A stretch of 64,000 nucleotides of DNA from contig CM032807.1 in NCBI GenBank assembly GCA_019155185.1, positions 11,188,700-11,252,699 of the forward strand, given 5' to 3'. How positions within the stretch are numbered: the stretch's first letter is position 1; each line of letters begins with the position of its first letter. Made by a program: the position numbers and the translations under genes. Below, in pieces: positions 22,396 to 35,205 of this stretch. Origin of the DNA: Beaufortia kweichowensis (lineage: Eukaryota > Chordata > Actinopteri > Cypriniformes > Gastromyzontidae). The notes beneath the pieces are model-generated. The model saw only the letters and a list, made by a program, of their open reading frames with translations. It ran no database searches and was not told the origin of the DNA.

Positions 22396-25382
22396 AAAAA
22401 CAAGAAATGTGCAGCGCAAAATTCATTCATCAAATTTTTGGCCAGTTACCTGACTTACAATACAGTAGCCTACAAACACTGGATACAAATGAACTAAGAT
22501 TATTATTTTTTGCAGTTATTTCTCATACGTTGTAGTGGTATATACTGTACACATCAATGTGTGTATGTGTGCAAGTCTCTCTTCCTGCGAGAGACTGTTA
22601 ACATTGTGCTCACAGGGATTACATGGTGCTTGTGAACTCTACTCTGACAGGAAGTTCCCACTGTTTTGGTTATCAAGGCGGAAAATGTGTGTTTGTCAAA
22701 GACCCTAAACCTGGCATTGATTTCCATGCCATGTCATTCCTCAGGCCTGGCTCCAGCTCAGCCATGTTATCTATATCCTCTCCTCGCCATTCAGAATCAC
22801 ACAGATTAGGAGACAAGCAACCGCCAAAGTTTGATATGTTTTCTGTAAACCTGTTTATACAGTTTACTCTGTTACTAATAGTTAGCCTGCCTCTCAAAAC
22901 AGCCCCATTGTCCGTGGTATTATATGTGCTTTCACCTCCATTGTAACTACTGTGTTTATTCAGGATTTCTCAAAACCAGACAAGCCTTTCACTAACGTGG
23001 GACATCAACATATATGGATAACTTTGTCTTGACTTGAGTGGAACGTGTTTGGAACTAATTATCACTTGTTTGTGCATTACATCATCAGTTCCCAGCAGTT
23101 CTAAAAGTACTAGGCTACATCAGCAGGAAATTGTGGCGTTTTCCCAGGTACACTCATCTTATGTGTAACACTATAGTGATTATCATTTTATGTGATTATT
23201 TTTTAACCTGGTGAATCAGTGAGGCAATCAAAAGAAGCATTGTGACGTTAAAGATAAAATATAGATATAAATTTTATATTGCTGCTGATCTCACCTCACA
23301 GGGGAATCCTGGAGAACAATACAACGCAATACATTCCATCTGTTTGGTGTCATAAGGATATAAAATGTCTACTACACACAGCAGGAGCTTATATAGGCCC
23401 AAGTTGACATTAGATTTATGGCTGGTGGTATGGGACTAGTATCTTTTTTCTTAGGAAAAAAGAAAGTCAAAGACACACAGTTTAGAGCGCTCAGAACACT
23501 AAAAAACATATTCTGCCTACTTGGCTAAACCTAACAGGCCTAAATTGAATTTGTCTCTATCCATGTACATTTATTTACGCTACTGTTAAGCTTTCCACTA
23601 CTAGTTATAATGTAATGATCTCTTTTCTGTTTAACAGATTTTACATTTTAAATCCATTCCACAGAATTCCACCACCACCCACAAGATCACCATTAAAAAT
23701 GCATCTCTGTATGTTGCATACAAACCTACCTACAGTATGAATGATGCACCCACTAGCACTGAATAAAGCATAATGTCTGTAGCAGAAAGGCCTGTCAGCT
23801 CAAATCTCCAGAGATCACTGGAAATATTTCAGCACCTCTGCTAAAAAAACCCCCAATGCTTTTAGAAGACTGACTACGGTTTCACATGTTAAAGTCTGGG
23901 CCTGAAACACAACCAGCGCAACCCTTGGATCCTGTTGATGAAGAACTCCTGACTTCAGCTCAGTCTCAAACCCAGCAAGCTGCCTTAGCCTTCCCAAAAA
24001 ACTCCTGCTTCTGCTCTGGATTGGGTTTCTCACTGGGGCTCAGCTTCCTGCCCCCGGAGCCCCAGAGACTGCCGGGCTGAGGCTAGAAAAAGAAGAGGTA
24101 TGCTGAGCCAATATTCTCATCAGCACAAGTGCTTTGATGATGGGTTTCACTGGCTGCAGACACACAAAATAGACCAGGAATAACATACTGGAAGAGATGA
24201 CCGATTAAGATTGCATGTCGTTTTTATCTTAAAGGGACAGTCCCCTAAATTGATTCACCAGATCGATATAAATGGTTTGTGTGATGTGAACTCAGTGACT
24301 AGAAGAAAACATACATATTACTTCGTAAAATTGATCACCTCTGATTTTGCACAATAAGAACAAAGTGGCCTTGTTTTCTTCTTTAAAAAAAGAAAATTTG
24401 TTAAAAATGAAACAACTAATTTTACATATTGGAAAAGACATCAGTGCAAAAAAATCGCTCTTTTGCATTCATGCCAGTGATGGGTTATCCTGGTAAATAC
24501 ACGAAAAAACACAAATATAAGAGTAAAATCAGTTTCTAAACAATTTCATTTCATTACAGTGTTAAATGGCATGAGTGTATTATTAAACATCAGCCTGCTT
24601 TGGTTAAACCATGTAATAAAAAAGTGACTCAAATATAGTCTTACAATACATAATCTGGTTGATATTGTGTGTAATGGCAAAGAAAAACAAAGAATTTTAT
24701 AACATAACAGATACTGTCCTCAATGCACCTGTTCACTTGATCCAACAAACTGTTCAGGACCCCACACTTTCTATGCCTTGTGCCTTTAATCGAGCTGTAG
24801 ATCTGTTATACAAACCTTTCGCCAATAAATGAATATTTGGCATGACAAATGGGAACACTCTGTACTGGGAGTATCTAGAAAAATTGGGGCCAGTTCTGTT
24901 TTCATTCTCTATTAGCTGCAGGAAAGGAAACAAACCAATATGACAAAGGCACAAGATTTCAGACTAAAATCTTGGAACTGGGACATTTAAAAAATTTGTG
25001 CGTATGTTTGCATTTGTTCGTTTTGTGATGATGTCAAATAAAAATTCTGTAATTTATGATCTAGCTGTTACTGTTATTCAATAACTTTAATTTGTTATTT
25101 ATTAACTTTCTACTCTGCAGTAAATTGTGCTAAAATAGCTGACACTGAATTCAGGCTGTTGCAGATTTTTTTCAGTACAGTATTTTGTAGAAACACTTAA
25201 TGGTTTTGAAAGAAAGGAAATCTTGACCCCATGTCCCCAGTAATGTCTTCTGTGTTGTCTGAACAATTACAACATGCAGCAAAACTTACTTGGTACAGTA
25301 TTATCCAGCCAAAGAAAAAAGAGGTCAGTTAACTGCCTAAGTAAACAATTATTGAACAAAATAGCCACAAAATGCACCAGAC
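22396..25382. other. no recognisable gene; a few GC-richer patches
   Basis: Patches at 22620-22780 and 23890-24090 are richer in GC than their surroundings and contain short open frames, but no domain, splice pair or family match is evident. Confidence 0.5.
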
Positions 25383-25674
25383 TTAAATGGATAGTTCACT
25401 CAAAAAAAAAAAAAAAAAAAATGCCATTCAAACCCTGTATATGACTCTTTCTTTTGTGGAACACAAAAGAAGATATTTTGTAAAATGCTGGTTACCGGCA
25501 CCCATTGACTTCCATTGTACCTTGTTTCCTTACTATGAAAGTGAATGGGTGCAACCAGCATTTTGCTAAATATCTTCTTCTGTGTTCTGCTGAAGCAAGA
25601 AAGTCATACATGTTTGACATGACATTAGGGTGAGTAAATTATTTTTTTTGGGGGGGGTTGAACTATCCCTTTAA
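25383..25674 (+). mobile_element. AAAGGGATAG-family MITE, both ends present
   Basis: Left end TTAAATGGATAGTTCACTC, right end TTGAACTATCCCTTTAA. The interior has CCCATTGACTTCCATTGTA, AATATCTTCTTCTGTGTTC and GACATTAGGGTGAGTAAAT. A poly-A tract (25403-25420) and a T7G9 run (25643-25658) lie just inside the ends. Confidence 0.85.
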
Positions 25675-26689
25675 TGTAGATCATAAGAAGTCTGACAAAC
25701 AACCTGCTATTGTGTGATGCTTTCCTGTCAGACTAAAAAATAATTCGGAATATAAGGGCATTACATACCATTTACTTATTTACATCAGTCCACAATTTAT
25801 ATTGGAAGGTCGTAACCAAATCAACCTTGTTATTTTGTTATTTAGGGCACTTAAGCTTTAAATAATGTGGAAGAAATAAGAAGCAGCCAAGTGCATTTGT
25901 GCAACATTTTACAATAAAGCTTAGCAGCACATGTTATGGAAATCAAACTCAAACAACGAGACAAACATTGTAAACAGAAAGAATGTTACTTAGTAATTTA
26001 CAAGGAAAACTATACCTCAGACTTAAAAATTGAATGTTTATTATGTGCTATGTAAAAGGCAGAGGGATTAAAGAAGGGATTTATGTATAGAAAATTACCA
26101 ATGGATTTGAGGAAAGTGCTGTTTTACTACTGCCAGCATCGTGTGTGATCCCTATATAGATTTTATTGGTGAGTAACTAAGTGGTTTCATTTCACAGCTA
26201 TCCGTTTAAACATTGTGGCTTCATGGACCAAGATCCGGAACATACCAGCCAATCAAACAATCAGGGTGCGTTTAACAGGAGATTTGGAGGAGATTTTATG
26301 CAACAAAGCGTCGTGCCAAAACAACTTTGTTTAAATTGGATGTGCCTTTCTAAGGTGTGATCGTTTACTGTGCCAGGATATGAGTGGGGTAACTGTGAAC
26401 TTGTTTACCTTGTAACCCAGAATACATTCCACATTTCTGATCCATTAAAAGCTTAAGCTTTGAATTTTATACTTTGTTCATCAGTGTGATCAAAGTCTCT
26501 AGTTTAAAACCGGGTTTAAAAAACTTTTGTTGTTGCAATCAGATCCAAATGTGCTCTGGAACAAATCTGACAAAATTGTCCAAATGACCTCAAACGGGTT
26601 TAGATTGACAAAAGAGACTGGGCAAGAAAAAATGACTTAAAATGGTAAGATCCATGTGTTGTGGCATGCACGTTTCCTCCAATCACCAA
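25675..26689. other. no recognisable gene or repeat
   Basis: AT-rich sequence; nothing supported. Confidence 0.5.
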
Positions 26690-26870
26690 TGATATTCCTT
26701 TGAAACACTTTTCAATGAAAGTGTGTAGACTGTCTGCTTACAGTATATCTGCTAACACTAACCCTAATCCTAACCCCAACTACTAACCTTACAGTCCACT
26801 ATAACGCTAATGAGAGATATCTGATATATAGTTGCAAATTTACTCATAGTTAGTAGAATGTGTAAAATAA
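26690..26870. repeat. cyprinid repeat with interstitial CCCTAA-like core
   Basis: Contains GTGTAGACTGTCTGCTTACA, GCTAACACTAACCCTAATCC and CAAATTTACTCATAGTTAGT. I recall this word order from a common fish repeat. The few CCTAA units belong to it. Confidence 0.5.
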
Positions 26871-29800
26871 ATTTTTAATTTTTAAAATTAATGATTAACA
26901 AGAAGCAATGTACCCTTAGATGTGGTAGCATGAAGTAAAAATAAATAACGTTTTTCACATCTCTGATCTTCATTTCAGAAAACACATGCCAGCTTCTTTT
27001 ATTTTTGTTTGTGTTGTATTTTGGGAAAACAGTATTTGTTTGTTTCTGTTTACAGGCTAATTCTAAACTAGTTTGATTGAACTAAATAACTTGGATTGGT
27101 TATTGAATCAGGGTTCCAAACATAATTTCTACCTTATGTCGAGTACATCGAGTTGAAAGGGCCGAACTTTTTGTTAACCGAGTTTGGTAATAAATTAAAT
27201 TTAAGTTTTAATTCGAGGCATATGGTGCAATAAGGCAGTAGTTTTATTTCTGTACTCTGATGTGAAGGACGGGCCCCACACTTGCTTTCATCATACAGAT
27301 TAAGCATCTGCAAAAACACGTTGGATGTGATTCAAGGGTAATGAACTATAAATGTGATGTAACCCATTACGTTTCAAACAATGATGTTTGGACACGCATG
27401 GTGCACTGCTTTATAAGACAACAGAACATTACAGGTCCCTGAGGCAACTGGAAAAGTCACGGCCGAGTTTGATTTCAGCACTAAGGTTCATGTGTTTGTT
27501 TGTCTCTGCAGGATTGTAAGTACATGCAGAGAGATGAATGTTACTGAGAGCCATGTGTCTGTAATTATATTGTTTTGACAGCATTGTTTTACTTGACAGT
27601 GTGTCTCAGGTGCAGCCTAAATGAATAATACTTATATTGAATAATATTGAATCATAAATACTTATACTTACTATAATACTTACTTATAAATAAATATTTC
27701 AGACAACATTAAATATTGCGCATGTGTAAATTGTGTGCTAATTTTAAGGGCTACAATAAAACAAGAATTAAGAAAAAAACTAAGAAAAATCAATGTTTGT
27801 AAATGTAGAGGAAAGGCACACATTTTTTTAAATGGATGCACACAACGAAGTGAAGTTGTTGCTGCAGGAGACACAAGACTATAACGTTGCATAAGTAAGT
27901 GAAAATGTCCTCATGTTCCACTGCCAAAGAAAAAAAAAAAAACATCAAAAAATGCAATCTGTTGTACACAGTGACATTGATCTTGAACAACACCATTCAA
28001 GCTTTTTCAGAAAGCTTATTTTTAATTGACAAAACTGCCATCTTAGTGTGGAGGGAATGTCAAAACAGAGAAAAAAAAGATGATTTCAAATGAAAACATA
28101 TTAGTATGGACAAGGTCTGAGCCAAAAATGGCATGTGACTAATCGCTGTGAAGCTGGTGGAAGATGACATCATGACACTGACTGGCTGCACATTCTCGTG
28201 TATAAATATATGTATATATCGTTTAACCAAATCTGAGATAACAGATTATTTATTTTTTACATTATTATAGTTGTATCATTCCTATTTGGTGAATGAATGT
28301 CTCCTGGCAGTGGACCACTGAGGGGAAAATCCAATTTTACCACATCCACATATTCAGTCTCATTGAGGTGGTTAGATCCCTCAGTCCCCTGTAGACCAGG
28401 GCTGGTTTTTGGACCTGTTTTCCGTCTGGAGCGGATTATTCAGTTGTTAGCACTAGAGGATATCATAGTCTGAGAAAGCCACACACAGACACAAACATAC
28501 ACACAGTGCCCATGGAGGGCCACCACTCATCTGGCAAACATATGCCAGAATGAAGCAAAACTCATTCCTACCAACACCTTAACTTAGTTATTCTGTCGGC
28601 CTTTAAAAGTCAAGCACTCTTTTGACCTTGGTTTTTACCCCAGGAATATGTCTGCGACAATTATAAAATTATGATCACATTGGGCGTGTTTGTGTACAGT
28701 AATGTATTGCATTTGTCGGCTGGGCAGGGGCTGTTTCCATCTCTTAACGTTCCCTTTCTCCTTGTTTTCCCAACTGGGAATGTCAAACTTGACCCAACTG
28801 CCAAAAGTCTGTATTTTTTCACCCAGAGTGCCCTTTACCTGACCTTTTGACTCATTCATATGCACTCCACCATTCATCAAACCGCTACACCCTTCAGTCC
28901 AACCCAGCCAGGCTTTTTACCTCACGTTCTGCCTTCAGCAAGCGAGTCTTTAGTGATGACACAAAGGAAAAAGTACATATTTTTTTCGTCTCCGATCACC
29001 TTTTTGCCTCACTGACTCTCGCCTGTGGGTCTGCTGTTTGATCCTGGTGTGAGGAAGTGGTGTAATTGTGAGTAAAAATTGGCTGCGTGTCCATGAGGGT
29101 AATTCTACTGAATGGGTTTCAGACCGGGCCAAGAACTTGAACAGAAAAAGATGCAGATGCAGAAAAATGAAAGAGAATTGAAATGGAAATTATGTTTCTA
29201 GCAAATGTTCATTCTAAATAATACTAAATTATTAGAAACTCTGACTGTTTCATGGAGAATTGTGACTTCAAGTTAATAGCCCTCCAAAAAAAAAAATCAG
29301 TGTTGTAGATGTTTTAATATTTGTGTAGCCCAGACTTTAAAGTGTGTAAATATACTGAAAGCCACAAAAACATTTTAAAACAAACCAACCGTGAAAACAT
29401 GAAAAGTGAAAAGTGCTGACCATCTGGCTATAAGACTCAGTGACTAAAAGTTTTCAATTAGGTGAAAGAAATGAGAAAAAGTGCCCTCTGCTGTGAGAGG
29501 CGGAGTACTGAGGAGCCACTTCTTTCCTCCAACACAGCTCCAATATAGCCAGGACTGTGATCCACAATCCCGTTCTCTGTTCACATTTGGATTACTTTCA
29601 TATTCAGATTGCAGTTTTTTTAGTAACACCATCTATTCATCCTTCCTTTGGAGTTTATTTGTTTTAATGGCTGGGGTAATGCGAAATTGTGTCGAAAGTC
29701 TGACTTTATGCTATGTGTGTGCGTGCTCACGTGTGTATGCACTTTTAAAGGGGTTGCTGTTTCAAGGTCTGGCCTCCCTCCTGTGGTCCCTCACACCAGA

Positions 29801-30669
29801 AAGGGAAACGAGTGGTCTTTTATCTTCTTCTTTTGAAGTGGCACAAGAACAGCCTGTTACTGCCAGCATCACAAACACATCCAAACACTAACTACTGGCT
29901 ATTAGCTACTCTAACAAACACTACAGTATATGGTCACGTGGTGTTTTCAGCTTTGTTTGTAAACACGCTACATGGCAGTGGACCAAATTTTACCCATCAG
30001 AGGTTTTGACTGACCTTGCAATTATGTGTAATTACCCGAAAGTTGCCGAGTGATTTAGCAGAACTAACAATTGAGGAATACGACCTGAGCAAGTTGTGTT
30101 TATATTTAATTGTGCATGTAATATTGCTTTTATAAAACAATTATATTAACAAGTAGTTCACTCAATCTCAAGTAACTCAATTTCTAGACAGTTGACTACA
30201 TGTATATGCATGGTTACTTTATGGTTTTTGATAAACCAACTCAGGCATTTCTGGTGAACTGTCAGCTTTAGAATGTCAATTTATACTTGCCACCAAAAAG
30301 TGAGAAAACTGAATTTAATATTGCTAACGAGGAAGTCTGACTACTGTATTTAACTGACTAGATTCTGATTACAAATTCAGTATTGCACTATTGATGCTGT
30401 TATAGCACCACAGCAATGGGTGACAGTTCATTAAGTTCACATCAAGTGAAACGCTTTAAGAACATTCCATCCATATGGTCAATTTGGTCAGTTAGACTGT
30501 ATGTTCTTCTCTGCCAATAATCATAGTTAAAATATAAAATCAAAGCAACAAATTTCACAAATCAACTACCAACACAGTGACTGACAGCTGATCTGGAATA
30601 CAGATTGTGAGCGAAGCAACAGCAATTTCCAAAATCACTCTGCTCCTTGCAAACACAAACAGGTGAAAT
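26871..30669. other. no recognisable gene or complete repeat
   Basis: Includes AT-rich simple sequence (27620-27700) and several short open frames without motifs. One splice-site-like pair is described in findings (27497-27521). Confidence 0.5.
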
Positions 30670-30677
30670 GTACCAAC

Positions 30678-31363
30678 TAGGGATGTCCCGATCACGTCGT
30701 TTCAGACTCGATCGGAATCGGACGTTACCTCCCGATCAGGACTCGGATATATGTACATATATTCTCATTATTTTTTATAGGAAAAGATGCCAGAGCCGGG
30801 ATTCAAACTCGTGTCGCCGAAGCGTATATGTCTGGAGAGCTGTCCACTCAGCCACAGGCTCTGACATATTCTCATTATTTTAACACATCTATAGTTATGC
30901 GGTGGCACAGAGTTAGACCTCTTGACTCCACACAGCGCAGTAAGAGTTAGGAGTGCAGTTCCTAAATGCACATTACTGGCTTTGCAAACACTGTGGCACT
31001 TTTATTTTTTATTTGTTTACATGCCTGCCTGGTATTTTAAGTTGAGGTGCTATTTGTTTTTATATTAGACTTTTTTATATTTACTGTTGCACTAAAGTCC
31101 AAAAGTGAAGAATTTATGTTATTTATTACTTGATTGTTCAAGCTACCTCACAGAAGTGCTCTGTTTGTTAATAGAGTTGTTGAATGTTAAAATAAGGTGA
31201 ATTAAATAAAAAATAAGGAACATCCTGGATCTGTTTCTTCGCTCTTCTTTATTCTTTTTTTATGTATTATAGAAGTATCGGATCGGGACTCGGTATCGGC
31301 AGATACTCAAAATCAAATGACTTCGGACTCAAGGGCAAAAAAACCTGATCAGGGACATCCCTA
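30678..31363 (+). mobile_element. non-autonomous hAT element, 686 bp
   Basis: Left end TAGGGATGTCCCGATCA and right end TGATCAGGGACATCCCTA form an inverted pair with one extra base. A perfect 8-bp duplication GTACCAAC flanks it (30670-30677 and 31364-31371). There is no transposase frame, so it needs a partner transposase. Subterminal words (GATCGGAATCGG at the left, ATCGGATCGGGACTCGG at the right) are inverted copies of each other. It carries a tRNA-like insertion at 30775-30865. Confidence 0.95.
30775..30865 (-). mobile_element. tRNA-like retroposon inside hAT element
   Basis: On the minus strand, A box TGGCTGAGTGG (30844-30854) and B box GAGTTTGAATCC (30799-30810) are spaced as in Ser/Leu-type tRNAs. 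GTCAGAG at its start pairs with CTCTGGC at its end like an acceptor stem. It is bounded by a perfect 16-bp direct repeat ATATTCTCATTATTTT (30759-30774 and 30866-30881), the mark of LINE-mediated retroposition. A TTTT terminator-like run follows the tRNA part. Extra bases between stem and A box and a poor T-stem argue against a functional tRNA. It could be a tRNA retropseudogene or a very short SINE. Confidence 0.75.
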
Positions 31364-31371
31364 GTACCAAC

Positions 31372-34300
31372 AGTGTATATAGTATTCCAAATAAATTCTC
31401 TTTTGGTGCATTTTGTGAAAGGGTTTGCAACAATCATTGATGCTTCAATAAAGGTGGAAAATCAAGAGATATATTAGGTAAAGACATATTCTGTCACTGT
31501 AGAAGATGGAAAAGTTTGTTCTGGAGTCAGGAGTGTTTCTGGTTGGGTGAAGGAACTGTAAGATCCACACCCCAAGTAAGGTCTTGAGTGCCAGACAAAG
31601 ATATAATCCAGATTCCATCCTGGGGGCGTCCTTGCCTCCTCCTGACCATTAGCAGGATCTCTGTGAAGACTCTTCAGCTTCGGATGATGAGTGATGCTTT
31701 CATGAGAACCATTCCTTAAGTTGTTTAATACTACTACATTGTGGTAATTCTACAACCATGTGGAAAGAATAAAGACTGTGTTGAAAGTCTTCAAAAGTTA
31801 CAGAAATGACATTGAGGAGATGTGTAAAAAAACTGTGACAAATAGTTACCAGAGTTTTGCGCAAAAAAAATCTCTTATATATGAACCGCCTGCAATGTAC
31901 AGGCTATAAATTAACATGTGTTATATTTAAAAAGTAAATCTCATTCTTTTTTTTATTAGGTATATTGGGCTTATATTGTATTTATTCACTTAATGCCGTT
32001 TCCTTGGTGCAACTGACACGGCACTATTTCCACTTACAGTACTCAGTATCACTCAGTAGTATTTCTTAAAAAGAGATGTTTGTGGACATATTACTTACAG
32101 TAACATTTTGGCAACAGTAATTTATCAAACAATGATATACAAGATCATTTTAATCAGTCATATAGATAACCCGCAACATTATTTTAATACTTTTAGAATT
32201 GATTCAGATTGGGTAAAGTGATTCTATACAGTCTCTAGCACTTTGGCTCCAGAAAGTCTGGCTTACAACCTGCCGGTTGTTACTTTAACTCAGGAGGACA
32301 GTTATGGTACCTCTCGGCCTTCCCAAGAGAGGGTAACCCCAGCTCAAACTCCCTGAGATTCTCCAGGCCCCTGGAGATTTGCAGAGGGACTACAGTACAT
32401 TCCATGCAATCTTTGCATCTGCAAATATTCTGCCATAGTTATTGCATGCATTTCAGTGTCATTGAAGTTTAACTTTATGTCAACAAAATGATCCACAAAT
32501 TATTTCCTTTACATAGTCATGGCTAAAAATGCCAATAAGTTTGATGTGTTCGTTACCAAACAGTGTACCAGGTGCATTCTGTACCAGACAAGAAAAATTA
32601 AAAGTGCCCTTCATTCCTTATATTTGGGTGTAAGAGGAAGAGAGTTTGCGGTCTGGAAATGCCCCATCATCACCTAGGCCTAACGTCTGTGTCTGCTGCC
32701 AAGCCCAACATTATATCATGCTTTACATGTCAAAAAATCACACTCACACACTAAACCTACTAGCTCATATTACATGACCACAATGACAAATCCCATTGCA
32801 TTTATTCCCTTTCAGCTCTTTGAAATGAAGCCACGGGAGGAAATATTTTCTTTTTCTTTTTTAGGACGATTTCATGGCGCATTGTACAGTAGCACTCATT
32901 CATTTTCACCAATTACATCATAAGCACGTTCTAAATGGTAGAAATAGTCTGTAATTATTATCACCTTTAAGCTAACTTAATCACACTGCATGTTTCCCTT
33001 AAAATGTCTTTTAGTCATGCCTCTCTCTCTTCTTTGCCCTGTTGCTTTTAGCTCTTCTTGTACTTTGTAGTCCATCCAAACTCGGTACAGGAATGGCAGC
33101 GGTACAGGGTCTTTCCAGCCCACCCCAGCATCAAAGCACACTAATGCACTAATACACACTGGATATTCATGTTTTATTATTTTCTCTCCTCAGGGCACTG
33201 TATACTTAAACTATATGAAAGCACTTTTATAAACTGCTAGAACATTTACAAATATTATCAATATTTCTGCGGCAGGTCGAACATTATATGAACCTGGGAG
33301 TATTTTTCCATTCAGCACTTCCACCATTGTAAAACATGTGGATTTGATCGAAACATACCATTTTTCTAGGAAAACATGTGGGAGGAAGTAGCCAAAGGCT
33401 TGAACGTAGACCACTTCAAATGTCTTTATAGTTGTGTCACACACCTGTTGCTGTTTGACCAAATAAAATTGAGTTTGCTAATCATCCTCACATTTATAAA
33501 TTTTCCTTAATATGCACGCATGACCAAAATTGGATTTCTCCTGGATGCAAATAGCATAAAGCTTTCAGTCTAACGCAGGGCATTCAGGTTCCAAGAAGTC
33601 CAGTCTCTTTGTTTAGACAGTCAACAAAAATCCCATTTTGTGGCTTATGCGACTAAAATCAGTTTAGGTTTTTTGTAGTATGAACAGCAATAAGTCACAT
33701 GAAATCCATTGTGTTCAATCGTGTTCCAAACCACATCCATATATGGTTTAAAATCGGATTAAAATTTGATTTATTTGGTAATATGTCTCAGTCTAAAAGG
33801 TCTGGTTGGATTTCAAGAACTTTTTCTTGGTAATGCCATGTGAAATCATATAAAGTGCACAGTATTGTCTGGAGGTGCGTTCCAAAACAGCATTTTTTGT
33901 CTTTGTCATTTACTATGTAGTGAAAAGTAAATGAATGTCTGCAGTTCACTCATTTACGGCATTTATATTTACGTCAGATCGTGTCTTTAGACACCACATC
34001 AGTATATGCAATTTCAGATAACGTTCAATAAACGTTCTCTTAACGTTATTAAAAGTTGCAGTAACATTAAAAGATTGTATATGCTTCCGTTTAATGTTCT
34101 AAAAACAGTATTAAAACATTATTCTCACATTGTTAGTGAAACATTTAAAAGCATCCAAAAATTAATGTTGTATAACTTAATACAAATGATAGATAAACAT
34201 GCTTTTAATGTATTTTCTTAGCTGGGTACAGATGTGACTTTTGTGTGACCTTTGTATTTAAAGATGGCTTTATTGTTGGGCAGAGGATTGGGGTTGATAT

Positions 34301-35028
34301 TTTATGCTTATACTTCTTTATTATTTTTTTTAGAAATGATTCACAAGGGGTCTCTGCATTTGGATCAGGATTGTGGCCTGTGATATGGTGACCTCTGATT
34401 CTAGCCCACTGAGTCACTTACAAAAAATCAACCTGTCTGAAAGAACAACCTGTTATTCACCAGAGTGAAATTTATTGAATCTGAAAATTGCAACTTGACC
34501 GCAGTAATCCTCAGGCTTAGCGACCGAGCGATCACACTCCCCTAGTGACAAAACAAGCACACCACCCTCCTAATCTCAGTGTGACACGAGCGAAAAAGCA
34601 ACAGGTCACCCGCTTGCACAGTATTTTTCTATTTGCTTTAGAAAATGCCAGGAATCCCTCTCCCTTTTGTTTTGCCTATGAATCATCTATTACCTTTTGA
34701 GTTTGCGCAAATTACCAAGGTTGGGAGGTCTTCGCTGGGGTAAAACTTGTCTCGGGGGGTGAGAGAGAGCACGGCTGAAAGATGAGCTGTGCTTCTGCTG
34801 TGTTTCCTAATGTGGTTCTATATTTTTTGAGCCTCTTAAACTGTAGCAGATTTCAGTCAGCAAAACATCATTTAGTGGTTCTTTGCCTTTTCTTGCATGT
34901 CAAATATATTGAAACATAAGGTCAATACATGTGGCCCAAGCATATGGAAACTATAGTAGAGTTTTGGTGCAGATGGTACAAATGTTTCACAGATTGAACC
35001 ATAATAGTTTGAAGAGGTTTTTTTTTTT
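31372..35028. other. no recognisable gene; AT-rich
   Basis: A GC-richer open stretch at 32239-32469 is discussed in findings. Near 34010-34110 there are AACGTT-rich words resembling a decayed fish repeat. Nothing else is supported. Confidence 0.5.
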
Positions 35029-35205
35029 AAAGGGATAGACCCAAATACCATAATTTATTACAATCACATCATGTCAGCTTCAAAACCTGAATATGAAGAT
35101 ATTTTGAGAAACGTCTCACTGCTTTTCTGACCATACAATGAAGTCATGACAGTCAACATACACTTGCGAAACAGTTTGTTCTACCAAAAAAGACTCAGTA
35201 GGCAT
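35029..35205 (+). repeat. AAAGGGATAG-family MITE, left half
   Basis: AAAGGGATAGACCCAAATACC, CATCATGTCAGCTTCAAAACC and GAAGATATTTTGAGAAACGTC follow the family order to about 35140, after which similarity fades. The right terminus is missing. Confidence 0.65.

Noticed and set aside
26757..26785. Interstitial telomere repeat
   Set aside because: Only a few imperfect CCTAA units are present and they belong to a dispersed repeat; the same applies at 22290-22310.
30788..30865. Functional tRNA gene
   Set aside because: The extra bases before the A box, a mismatched T-stem and the 16-bp flanking duplication fit a retroposed copy, not a native gene.
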